Below are positions 1 through 7,688 of a stretch of 26,453 nucleotides of DNA, one piece after another. Position numbers and translations under genes: made by a program. Every line of letters starts with the position of its first letter. The stretch's first letter is position 1. The DNA lies in contig DIYH01000033.1 in the NCBI GenBank assembly GCA_002435755.1, positions 1 to 26,453 on the forward strand, in the 5' to 3' direction. The DNA is from Flammeovirgaceae bacterium UBA6059. GTDB lineage: Bacteria; Bacteroidota; Bacteroidia; Cytophagales; Cyclobacteriaceae. The notes under the pieces are model-generated. The model saw only the letters and a program-made list of their open reading frames with translations. It ran no database searches and was not told the origin of the DNA.

Positions 1-326
1 AATACACTCGCTGCTACAAAATCCACTTCCAGTGTTTCAGATCCATCCGGAGTTCCTGAAAGTGTCAAGGTGATCGTTACGCTACTGGAGCCAGCTGTGT
101 GAGAGACTGAAGATGAACTCAATGTCGCTGTTCCACCACTTATGCTCACATCAAAATCTGCGTCTGCTAGATCGCCCGTCATACCTGTATTCGCATAAAC
201 AGGCACATCCAACGTCAATGTTGCGGTACTGTTATCGCCAGCAACTACCAATGAGCTTAGTGTAGGTTGAGCAACAACGATGCTTGATGCAGCAAATAAG
301 ATTAGGAGGGGTAAAATTCTTTTCAT
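1..326 (-). CDS. Secreted protein, N-terminal part (runs off left edge)
   Basis: An open frame begins at the ATG at 326-324 on the minus strand and continues off the left edge, giving 108 codons. The first 20 or so residues form a clear signal peptide (MKRILPLLILFAASS, then IVVAQ) with a likely cut after Ala before Gln. The mature part is rich in Ser, Thr, Val and Gly with alternating hydrophobic residues (for example GGTATLSSSSVSH and VTITLTLSG), as in beta-sandwich modules of surface proteins. It most resembles Calx-beta or cadherin-like repeats of large secreted Bacteroidota proteins, but no diagnostic motif is visible in this fragment. It lies 103 bp downstream of the TIR-STAND operon on the same strand, with a hairpin between them, so it is probably a separate unit. 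Function unknown. Confidence 0.75.
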   Translation of the reverse strand, partial: MKRILPLLILFAASSIVVAQPTLSSLVVAGDNSTATLTLDVPVYANTGMTGDLADADFDVSISGGTATLSSSSVSHTAGSSSVTITLTLSGTPDGSETLEVDFVAASV

Positions 327-378
327 GGACTAATGGTTTATAAACCAGAAGTAAAAGTCAAAATTTTATTTAACTATT

Positions 379-413
379 TCAAGAATTATTTTACTTCAAC
401 CAATAATTCTTGA
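379..413 (-). terminator. Perfect 11-bp hairpin downstream of the lipoprotein gene
   Basis: The arms at 379-389 and 403-413 are exact reverse complements (core CAAGAATTAT / ATAATTCTTG) around a 13-nt loop. The hairpin sits 16 bp past the stop of the last gene of the TIR-STAND operon and upstream of the next gene on that strand, where a terminator is expected. It is AT-rich and lacks an immediate T-tract on either strand, so terminator function is a guess. A regulatory palindrome for the gene starting at 326 is the alternative. Confidence 0.35.
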
Positions 414-429
414 TTTTATACAACAATTT

Positions 430-1779
430 CTAGTTTCCAATGAAGCGTCCCGTAGCGTTCGTCTTCATTAGTGTGATCATGGTATTACCATTTTCAAAGT
501 CAGTCGTGCCCAGGATCACAAGGTTGCTAGACGGCAATTGTACAATACCATTGGAGATGTCATCCTCTTCTCCTCCATAGTTATACACTCTATTGGTATT
601 GACGGTAAAGTCCTGATTGACATTGAGTACCAGCATATCCGTACCACGATCTACTGCCGTCTCAGTATCCGCAAGTGTATTCACACTTCCAGTAACAATA
701 TAATCACCTCTAAAAGTCCTGATCAATGATGTACTTAAAGAGTTCTGACCTGATATAGTGAGATCAAGATTTTGTAGCGCTATCAATTCACCGGTCGAGG
801 TAAGTCTTATCATTATAGCATTGGAGGCCCCATCATTAGCCATGCCTGCAAAACCAAGACCGTCCTGCACCATAACTACCGGAGCATCATCGACATCTAT
901 ATTTCCTTCCCCACTTGTTGAGCCATAGATCTTGTTCTGTCTTAGTTGACCATTACCGTCAATAAGATTGAACAGTATATTATTCCCTGAGAGTTGCGTG
1001 TCATTTCCACCGAATGCCGATCGGTTGGTCATACCCATGATCGCATATTCGTTATTTCCGGTAGGAATAATACTGTGGCCCTCGTCTCTGCCCACATAGC
1101 CATAGGTACGGGATAATAATACCTCTCCCTGAGCACCCAAGAGGTATACAGATACGTCTGAAGCATCTGTAGCAGGGTCAAAAGCAAATTTGATAGTGTC
1201 AACATCGTTGGTAGAGCCGAGGATTGCAAAACCTGTCTCATCCACCGTCAGGTCGAAAAGTCTGTGGTTAGGTGTCCTGGTGATCGCGTTGTTTTCAAAC
1301 TCAAACTCTATAATATCACGACCATAGAGCTGGAAGCCTCCTTCACCCCATGTGGGGGTAAGTGATAGGTCTTCGGCCACATGCATAGTGAACATAAAAG
1401 ATTGAAGGTCAATATCAGTTCGTGTACCACCAATCACAAAGCCACCTGTAGGATCGATCACTATTTTCTTAGGAGTGTAAGTGAAACCATCTCGGCGACC
1501 TATTTCGTTTTCTTGAAGCACATTACCTGCGCTATCCATTTTATACAGGACAATACTGTTGTCAATCTCGCCGATCACATCACGCTGACCCAGCACGACT
1601 AGCCCACCATCAGCAGGCGTGTATCTGATATCCACACCTACATCAAGTCCGTTGCGGCCATAGTACTTCACAAACTGTCTCTCGGGGGATATACCATCAT
1701 CCTGCTCCGGCGTACATGCTGTCACTGCCAACACAGCAGTGACCATTGCGGTAAAGTAGGTCGGTAAGCTAAGCTTCAT
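430..1779 (-). CDS. Propeller-type lipoprotein, probably surface-exposed (TIR-STAND operon)
   Basis: This 449-residue protein has a type II signal peptide with lipobox V19-T20-A21-C22, so the mature chain should start at a lipidated Cys22. The following residues, CTPEQDDG, are acidic. In Bacteroidota, acidic residues just after the cysteine form the lipoprotein export signal that sends proteins to the cell surface, so surface exposure is likely but not proven. The rest consists of imperfect repeats of about 50-60 residues with the pattern YG..-D-G.-.I-....-Y-.I-.G-.T, for example GHSIIPTGNNEYAIMGMTN and GIVQLPSSNLVILGTTDF. This is typical of beta-propeller blades of the delta-60/Kelch-like kind. 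It is the fourth gene of the operon and starts 1 bp after the stop of the barrel gene, so it is probably translationally coupled. Likely role: outer ligand-binding or sensing part of the system. No enzyme motif is visible. Confidence 0.8.
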   Translation of the reverse strand: MKLSLPTYFTAMVTAVLAVTACTPEQDDGISPERQFVKYYGRNGLDVGVDIRYTPADGGLVVLGQRDVIGEIDNSIVLYKMDSAGNVLQENEIGRRDGFTYTPKKIVIDPTGGFVIGGTRTDIDLQSFMFTMHVAEDLSLTPTWGEGGFQLYGRDIIEFEFENNAITRTPNHRLFDLTVDETGFAILGSTNDVDTIKFAFDPATDASDVSVYLLGAQGEVLLSRTYGYVGRDEGHSIIPTGNNEYAIMGMTNRSAFGGNDTQLSGNNILFNLIDGNGQLRQNKIYGSTSGEGNIDVDDAPVVMVQDGLGFAGMANDGASNAIMIRLTSTGELIALQNLDLTISGQNSLSTSLIRTFRGDYIVTGSVNTLADTETAVDRGTDMLVLNVNQDFTVNTNRVYNYGGEEDDISNGIVQLPSSNLVILGTTDFENGNTMITLMKTNATGRFIGN

Positions 1780-1780
1780 A

Positions 1781-2926
1781 TTATTGATAAGCTTTTAATT
1801 TTTTTGGGCTGTGGATCGATTTGACAAAGCCAATGGATATCATCAATGAATTGATCCCAAAATTGTCGTCCACTACTCCAGTCTTAAAAAGTCTGTCTTG
1901 TCTTTGGTTATTGACAGGTGTATTATTGGTGTTAGGTGATTCAGCTTCAAACGTAGTTGGTATCGGATACCTGTTTTTGGAATCCACTACATCTGTTAGT
2001 CCATTGACATATCTGATTTCCAAGGTCAAAAAGTCTACGCCAACTCTGTACTTAATACCTGCACCGCCAAAAGCCGAGTAGTTGAGCTGATTGCGGTTAC
2101 CGGTTTCAACAAGATCAACATTGGCGCCAGTACTAACTGCGCCTCTCTCGGCCGTTTCAATATTGGTCAACAGATAGTTGAAACCAACTCCACCAAACAC
2201 AAAAGGATATAAATTACCAATACGATAGAACGCCCGAACTCCCAAATTACCATCAAGCCAGTCCTGGTTCTCCTGGACAAGACTAGCTCCATCCGCAGGT
2301 TGAGCCTCCTCCTGACTTATCTGAGATGTGCCATCGAAACCAAAAGCATTTTGCGTCCAGCTGAAGGACCTCCTATGATATCCTATAGAACCAACCGCTT
2401 CAAAATAATTGAAGAACTCTCGCTCAACAGAAACTTCTCCTCCAAAGCCAAGCTCCTGTGAGTATGTTTTGGGATCCGAAGCAGTATTATCCGAGTTGTA
2501 CGAGGCTATCAAATTGGTTTCTGAAAGATTCGTACCAAACTTAACTCCTACCCTAAAGATTGGCTGTATTCGAAACTTGTTGTATAAGGCAATAAACTCC
2601 TGGGGGTCGAGAATCCGATCATATTCATGCTCGGGATCTGCTTTGAGCAGATTGATCATGTTCTCCTCGGCGAGTGGTTCGTTATCATTGAATATAGCAA
2701 CGAGGGTTAAGAGTTTATATGCCCGGATCTTTTCAGCTTTTGAATAGTTGTCTCCTGCCAAACAGCCATTTAGCAGATTGCCAATTCCCTGAAGATTACC
2801 TGCAGCATATCTGTCCTCGGCTTGATTAAGATTTTGAATACACCGCGCACTCTGGGCATCCTGTGCTCTCAAATCGAAAAATACAAACCCAACAAATGCC
2901 AAAGCAATGGGTAGAAGTTTTCTCAT
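1781..2926 (-). CDS. Outer-membrane beta-barrel with helical N-terminal domain (TIR-STAND operon)
   Basis: This is a 381-residue protein with a signal peptide (MRKLLPIALAFVGFVFF, cut near A21-Q22). Residues about 25-120 are predicted helical, with TPR-like spacing (LNQAEDRYAAGNLQGIGNLL; KIRAYKLLTLVAIFNDN; LDPQEFIALYNKF) and two cysteines, C29 and C55, that could form a disulfide. From about residue 120 to the end, alternating hydrophobic strands with Gly/Tyr/Phe turns (FRVGVKFGTNLSE, LYPFVFGGVGFNYLL, FGGAGIKYRVGVDFLTLEIR, NSLMISIGFVKS) indicate an 8- to 12-strand outer-membrane barrel. It starts 9 bp after the STAND gene and ends 1 bp before the lipoprotein gene. The helical domain should face the periplasm, where it could contact the WD40 propeller of the STAND protein. 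That contact is inference. No substrate can be named. Confidence 0.8.
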   Translation of the reverse strand: MRKLLPIALAFVGFVFFDLRAQDAQSARCIQNLNQAEDRYAAGNLQGIGNLLNGCLAGDNYSKAEKIRAYKLLTLVAIFNDNEPLAEENMINLLKADPEHEYDRILDPQEFIALYNKFRIQPIFRVGVKFGTNLSETNLIASYNSDNTASDPKTYSQELGFGGEVSVEREFFNYFEAVGSIGYHRRSFSWTQNAFGFDGTSQISQEEAQPADGASLVQENQDWLDGNLGVRAFYRIGNLYPFVFGGVGFNYLLTNIETAERGAVSTGANVDLVETGNRNQLNYSAFGGAGIKYRVGVDFLTLEIRYVNGLTDVVDSKNRYPIPTTFEAESPNTNNTPVNNQRQDRLFKTGVVDDNFGINSLMISIGFVKSIHSPKKLKAYQ

Positions 2927-2935
2927 ATAATGAAC

Positions 2936-5900
2936 TTATTGTTCCGTTGTGTTTTGATACTCATCACAGGTGATCTTATATTCAATATCCTCACCCACGT
3001 ACTGCGCCCACTCTGTGTCCACCATATTTCGACCTACCCTTTCATGACCACACAGTTGTGCCGCAAACTCATCAGGCTTAGTAGGCCACAAGCGTACATT
3101 ACCATCACGACCGGCGGTCACAAGGTGCTCATTGTCAGGATTGAAGCTCACACCCCACACCCAATCACCATGATCAGGAAGTACGATTGGCAGATCATTC
3201 AACTCAGCCATATTCCAGACATCAGCTGTCTTGTCCGTACTTGTAGTCGCTAATAATTGGTTGTTGTGACTGAACTCAATATCAGTTACTCTAGCAGCAT
3301 GGTTCGTTAAGGTTCTTATTTCCGCTTCTTCCTCCATATCATACAGAACCACATTGCCAAGTTCATCACCAAATGCAAGAATACTTCCATCCCTGTTAAA
3401 TTCGACCGCACTTACCGGATTGTTGATATTTCTCTGCTCATCTCTCCGCACGTAAATGGTACGTGGTTCTTGGGAAGGGCTCTCTAGATCCCACAGAAGT
3501 ACATTGCCCTCCTCATTACCACCAGCTAGAGTACCACCGTCAGGAGAAACTGCCAAAGACTTCATGCGTTGTGTAAAAGTCCCGATAGTTACTGTATTGG
3601 AGAAATCACTTTTCTTGATCGTACCATCCGCTCCTGTAGACACAAAACCCTTACCGTCGGGTAAAAAGACAAGATCGAAAACCTCGCCACCGTGTCCTGC
3701 AACTGTAATTGGTTCTTCAGATGGGTTCTTAATGTTGTGTAGCATTACGCCTTTTTCATCAGTACCGCTACCAATACCTATCGCCAGGTATTTCTCATCA
3801 GGGCTGATGCCAACTACTCGATTCACATCGGGTTGCTCGTAGACTACCGTAAAATTCCTGTTGTCATTGGTCATGTCCCAGGCAAGAATCTTACCATCAG
3901 CACCGGCTGAGTACATCTTACTGCCATCAGCATTATAGGCCACCGAACGTACACTTTTGGTATGCCCTACCCAAAGGTTAAGTGAGTCACCTTCAAGTCC
4001 TCTTAATGCTGAGAATACACCAGCATAGATATCACCGTTGTAGTCTTTGCCTTCATCCTTGTACTCCTGGTAGAAATCATAGCCCTGCTTTGCTACGAGG
4101 GCCTTCAATTCAGGGTTTCTTACCCCTACAGACTTAATTGCCATTGATTGAGCAATGGCTTGATATCTTAGGCGATCAGCGGCGGCTCTGGCAGCCTCGG
4201 CATCAGCTTGGGCCTTAACAGCCGCATCCTTTTGCTGTTCTGCAAGACGTCTTTGTGCTTCAGCATCTTTCTGTGCATCTACCGCTTCCCGTTGTGCTAA
4301 CTCAGCAGCACGTTGAGCTCTTTGAGCATTCTGCTTTTCTTGCTCTGCTATTTCTGCTGATCTGACAGCATCCTCTCTCGCCAGTTCCGCCCTTGTTCTC
4401 TCTCGTTCAGCCACCGCTGCTGCTTCTAACGCTTCAGCAGCACTCTTTTGAGCTTCTTCCTGAAGCTTATTAGCTCTTTCTGCTTCTGCTTGAGCTAACA
4501 ATGTCTGTTTCTCCGCTTCATTAGCCTTGATAAAAGAGAAAATCACCAACCCGAGACCTATGATAGCAGCAGCAGCTGATATGAACGCGATCCTACGAGA
4601 CCTCCTCAGCTGTCGCTTCTGGAGTAATTCCTTATTTAGCTGCTCAGTATCATAAGCCTTCTTAGAGGTTTCAAGGAATACCATGGTCCTTTCAAAGGCT
4701 GGATCATACCTCTGACCCCAGACAAGTGTTGGTTTGTTCTCTTCTTGCCAGTTTAGTGCCAACTGAAGGTCGGGCATCTTCCACAGACCGGCTTTACCTT
4801 CCTGATAGCGCTCTGCAGCCTCTGCCAGTTTAAGGTACATCTCAGAGGAGCGGGATTCTTCATCCAGCCAGGCTTTCAACCTCGTCCAAATCCTCATCAA
4901 ACTCTCGTGAGAGATATCAACTACTGTATCAGTCTCGAGCCGTATTCCGAAAGGTGGCATCAAAAGTGACCTGCCGGGCTCACGAAATTTATTGACTACT
5001 CTAATAACTTCGTCCTCATTTACACCCGATATAGAAGCAATTGTTCCGATAGGTGTGGGACGTCTGATACCACTATTGTCTCTACGCTCGGTAAGTGCTT
5101 TAAACATTACCTCGCAAATCTCCTTTTCTCGCTTATTCAGTGAATCATAAGCCTCATTTGCATGTTGCGATAGTGCCTCCTTCAGTGTACCAATAGCCGT
5201 GTAATGGGTGATATCCATAGGTTCATCTTCCTTACGATGATCTACCCAATACTGCCAGGTACGCATAAGTGCGTGTTGTAGAATTGGAAGTTGGTCAGGG
5301 TTATCACCAACATCGTTGAGTAGCTGTTGGATCAATCGCGGTGCTATTTTGCCCCCTCCTACTGCAACCGGACCTTCAATGGCGATACGCTTCTGGTCCC
5401 TTGTCATTTGAGGTATTAAATAGTGGCTATCATTGATCATTTGCGTTAGGTCAGGATATTGTGCACAATCGCCAATAAAGTCAGAACGCATGGTCAATGC
5501 CACGTATATAGGCTGATCAAACTGATGGACGGCTTCTAGTAGAAGGTTTACAAAAGCTGAAGACTCATCCAAATCACTGATATTCGCCTCCATTTTCTTG
5601 AAGCGGAACAATTCCTCAAACTGGTCAATCAGTATGAGTACGTTTTCATTTTCGGAGGCCCTGATCTGCTTCACAGCTTCAACAAGACCCAGTGAACTAC
5701 TCCGCAGCACTGTTGCCATTATGGTCTTCCTAATGAGGCGCTCCTCATCGTCCAGGTCATTGTAGATCTTGTCTTTCGTCAGTAATGCTTCTGCCAGGTT
5801 ATCAACCGGACCACCACCCGGTCGAGCGACTACAATGCGCCAGGTCGAACCAGCCTGGGTCATGAAGCCACCGTGTAAGGTGGGAATCAAACCACAATAC

Positions 5901-6115
5901 ATCAAAGAAGATTTGCCACTACCTGATGCTCCAAGAACACCTACAAACTTGTTTTCAGCAAGCTTGATCAGCAGCTCATCACTCTGACCTTCTCGACCAA
6001 AAAAGAGATGAGACTCTTCTACACCAAACGGTCTTAACCCCGGAAACGGGTTTACAAATTCGCTGATATCAGCACCTTGTTGACCTTGTCGTGATTTTGT
6101 AATTTTCTCGCTCAT
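2936..6115 (-). CDS. STAND NTPase with transmembrane segment, coiled coil and WD40 propeller
   Basis: This 1059-residue protein has an N-terminal novel-STAND (nSTAND1-type) NTPase. The NPFPGLRPF entry motif is at about 22-30, Walker A GASGSGKS at 62-69, Walker B ILIDQFEELF at 161-170 and a sensor-like ALTMRSDF at about 206, followed by a winged-helix-like region ending near ISHESLMRIW at 401-410. A basic stretch (KRQLRRSRR, 500-508) precedes a single hydrophobic segment (509-529). By the positive-inside rule this puts the NTPase in the cytosol and the rest in the periplasm. Residues about 530-660 are an Ala/Glu/Gln/Arg-rich coiled coil. Seven WD40 repeats follow from about 711 to 1015, enough to close one propeller. 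The tail holds C1022 and C1050, a possible disulfide. STAND proteins are NTP-dependent switches that oligomerise on sensing a trigger. The gene starts 2 bp after the TIR-like gene, which suggests that protein is its partner or effector. Confidence 0.9.
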   Translation of the reverse strand: MSEKITKSRQGQQGADISEFVNPFPGLRPFGVEESHLFFGREGQSDELLIKLAENKFVGVLGASGSGKSSLMYCGLIPTLHGGFMTQAGSTWRIVVARPGGGPVDNLAEALLTKDKIYNDLDDEERLIRKTIMATVLRSSSLGLVEAVKQIRASENENVLILIDQFEELFRFKKMEANISDLDESSAFVNLLLEAVHQFDQPIYVALTMRSDFIGDCAQYPDLTQMINDSHYLIPQMTRDQKRIAIEGPVAVGGGKIAPRLIQQLLNDVGDNPDQLPILQHALMRTWQYWVDHRKEDEPMDITHYTAIGTLKEALSQHANEAYDSLNKREKEICEVMFKALTERRDNSGIRRPTPIGTIASISGVNEDEVIRVVNKFREPGRSLLMPPFGIRLETDTVVDISHESLMRIWTRLKAWLDEESRSSEMYLKLAEAAERYQEGKAGLWKMPDLQLALNWQEENKPTLVWGQRYDPAFERTMVFLETSKKAYDTEQLNKELLQKRQLRRSRRIAFISAAAAIIGLGLVIFSFIKANEAEKQTLLAQAEAERANKLQEEAQKSAAEALEAAAVAERERTRAELAREDAVRSAEIAEQEKQNAQRAQRAAELAQREAVDAQKDAEAQRRLAEQQKDAAVKAQADAEAARAAADRLRYQAIAQSMAIKSVGVRNPELKALVAKQGYDFYQEYKDEGKDYNGDIYAGVFSALRGLEGDSLNLWVGHTKSVRSVAYNADGSKMYSAGADGKILAWDMTNDNRNFTVVYEQPDVNRVVGISPDEKYLAIGIGSGTDEKGVMLHNIKNPSEEPITVAGHGGEVFDLVFLPDGKGFVSTGADGTIKKSDFSNTVTIGTFTQRMKSLAVSPDGGTLAGGNEEGNVLLWDLESPSQEPRTIYVRRDEQRNINNPVSAVEFNRDGSILAFGDELGNVVLYDMEEEAEIRTLTNHAARVTDIEFSHNNQLLATTSTDKTADVWNMAELNDLPIVLPDHGDWVWGVSFNPDNEHLVTAGRDGNVRLWPTKPDEFAAQLCGHERVGRNMVDTEWAQYVGEDIEYKITCDEYQNTTEQ

Positions 6116-6117
6116 AA

Positions 6118-7617
6118 TCAGTTGATTAGTTTTTCAAGGAATGGGTCAACGTACTCTGGTTTAAATCCACCGTTATCACCCAATACCATGGCATTGTTTC
6201 TTTCGAATTGTTGAAGGTTCAACGCTTCCTTTTTGCCGTCTACATAGACAGCTTTTACTTTGAAAGGTTTGTTTCTTCCAAATCCTGGGGCCTTCAGTAA
6301 ATCCTGAAGTTTCGTTCGAATCCATTCTTCGCTGGCCTGACCGTAGTAAATTATACTCGCATCACAACGGCGCAGATTCTCTTGATGTATATATCTGATA
6401 TCTACTAGATCTCCTTCATAAACCGGAGAAACTACTCCAAAACCTTTGCCTTCTAAATATGAGAGTAGCGGTTTTGAATTCTCCATATCAAGCTTGTCAC
6501 ACATCAAATAGATCAAGTTTTCCTCTTCCTTGACAGTATACTCGTGATCCTCGGTCTTTGTCTTGAATCTACCTCCGGTTACCAACTCTTCTCTAATTAT
6601 TGACTTAAATTCCTGAAGGGTGATCTGTAATACTTCTGCTTCGTCCAAACTCGCCGCATCGCCTTTGAGGTCTTCCACAAAGATTTTTTGCCGCTCACTT
6701 ACATTTTTCAAGTCAGGTGAAAGCCATATCAACCTGCTGAAGAGTTCCTTATCTCTGCTTTTGTTGTTCTTCTCAATTACTTCCAGCGTATGATCGCCAG
6801 CCATGCGATTTTGGATATCCACAATGGACAGGTCTGAACCTTTGGGTTTGTAGCCATAATCCTCTCCCACAAGGTGTATACTTAATCGACATTTGGCTAG
6901 GTCTTCTCGTACCATCTGCTCTAACAGCTTCACCTCTTTAGGTAGTGAATGCTCAGGCAACACCCTGTAACCATGACGCAGGAGCTCTCTTTTGATGATA
7001 TCTCGTTGTATCACCATATCTACACCAGTACTCGCCAGGTACACTGTTTTCTCTTTCTCAACCTGTGCCTTACCTTCCAGAGTCCCTTTGCCCTTGATGG
7101 CCCCAATGACATGAATAATATCATAGGCCAAATCGACCATTTTCAACCAATATCCTCGTTCCGCATCAGTACCGAAGAACCTTTTAAACTCCTGAGGTTC
7201 ACCAGTTAACGGATCAATTTGATAAAAATCATAAGGAATGATGTTTTCAAGTTCTGGTATCTTGGAATCAATATCCGCTGGAAACTTTACGATCTTAAAT
7301 ATTCGGGCAGAGCCTTCTACAAAAAGCACATTTTTATTGATAGAAGTATCCACGAAATCCTTGATTTCGTGAACGTACAACTTGTTCTTGACCGAATTCG
7401 GTGAAATTACTGTAAGTACAACAGCAGCCCTCTCAACTACTTCAGTGGTCAAGTCATCGTGTTTGATTGTGCTTATTTGAAGCTCATTCTTACTTATTTG
7501 AGAAGACAAGGTTTTTAAGAACCTTTCAAAATTAGTCACCCAACCCCGTTCACCGCCCTCTATCTGAGCATCATCATTCTCGTCGTAGGTAAGAAGTATG
7601 TCGTATTCGAAATTCAT
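6118..7617 (-). CDS. Protein with TIR-like, DUF4062-like and second TIR-like domains
   Basis: This 499-residue protein has no signal peptide or membrane segment and should be cytosolic. Three related alpha/beta domains can be read. Domain 1 (about 1-170) opens with YDILLTYDENDD, like the YDVFISY start of TIR domains, and has VLTVISPNSV followed by E84, at the position of the conserved TIR glutamate. Domain 2 (about 190-300) opens with KTVYLASTGVDMVIQRD and contains CRLSIHLVGEDYGYKP, typical of DUF4062 (TIR-related, often fused to or beside STAND NTPases). Domain 3 (about 347-499) has LIYLMCDKLD, GFGVVSP and CDASIIYYGQAS, again TIR-like, but lacks an obvious catalytic Glu. It is the first gene of the four-gene operon. 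Likely role: signalling adaptor, or NAD-cleaving or nucleotide-binding effector, for the STAND protein. Enzyme activity is unproven. The assignments rest on motif reading; domain 2 is the most secure. Confidence 0.75.
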   Translation of the reverse strand: MNFEYDILLTYDENDDAQIEGGERGWVTNFERFLKTLSSQISKNELQISTIKHDDLTTEVVERAAVVLTVISPNSVKNKLYVHEIKDFVDTSINKNVLFVEGSARIFKIVKFPADIDSKIPELENIIPYDFYQIDPLTGEPQEFKRFFGTDAERGYWLKMVDLAYDIIHVIGAIKGKGTLEGKAQVEKEKTVYLASTGVDMVIQRDIIKRELLRHGYRVLPEHSLPKEVKLLEQMVREDLAKCRLSIHLVGEDYGYKPKGSDLSIVDIQNRMAGDHTLEVIEKNNKSRDKELFSRLIWLSPDLKNVSERQKIFVEDLKGDAASLDEAEVLQITLQEFKSIIREELVTGGRFKTKTEDHEYTVKEEENLIYLMCDKLDMENSKPLLSYLEGKGFGVVSPVYEGDLVDIRYIHQENLRRCDASIIYYGQASEEWIRTKLQDLLKAPGFGRNKPFKVKAVYVDGKKEALNLQQFERNNAMVLGDNGGFKPEYVDPFLEKLIN

Positions 7618-7650
7618 TATGGCTGGTGCGACTGTAATTAAGATTAAATT

Positions 7651-7682
7651 CCAATATATTAAAAAAATACTACTGCTAGCAA
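7651..7682 (-). promoter_or_regulatory. Candidate Bacteroidota promoter for the TIR-STAND operon
   Basis: On the minus strand a TTG (7682-7680) is followed after 21 nt by TATATTGG (7658-7651). This fits the Bacteroidota consensus TTG-N17-23-TAnnTTTG with one mismatch in the -7 box. It would start transcription near 7645, about 28 nt before the ATG at 7617. The site lies in the 71-bp gap after the HEAT-fusion transporter gene, so the operon could be independently expressed. Such matches are fairly common in AT-rich DNA. Confidence 0.3.
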
Positions 7683-7688
7683 CCTATA

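Noticed and set aside
2930..3253. Plus-strand open frame of 107 codons opposite the end of the STAND gene
   Set aside because: It is antisense to well-supported WD40 coding sequence and shows no protein-like features.
4141..4560. Repetitive GC-richer stretch that looks like a tandem DNA repeat
   Set aside because: It encodes the Ala/Glu/Gln coiled coil of the STAND protein; the repetition comes from amino-acid composition, with no fixed DNA period.
430..7617. Assignment of the TIR-STAND operon to a named antiphage system such as Avs or Thoeris
   Set aside because: The NTPase type, membrane segment, WD40 repeats and envelope partners do not match those systems, and no neighbouring defence or mobile genes are present.
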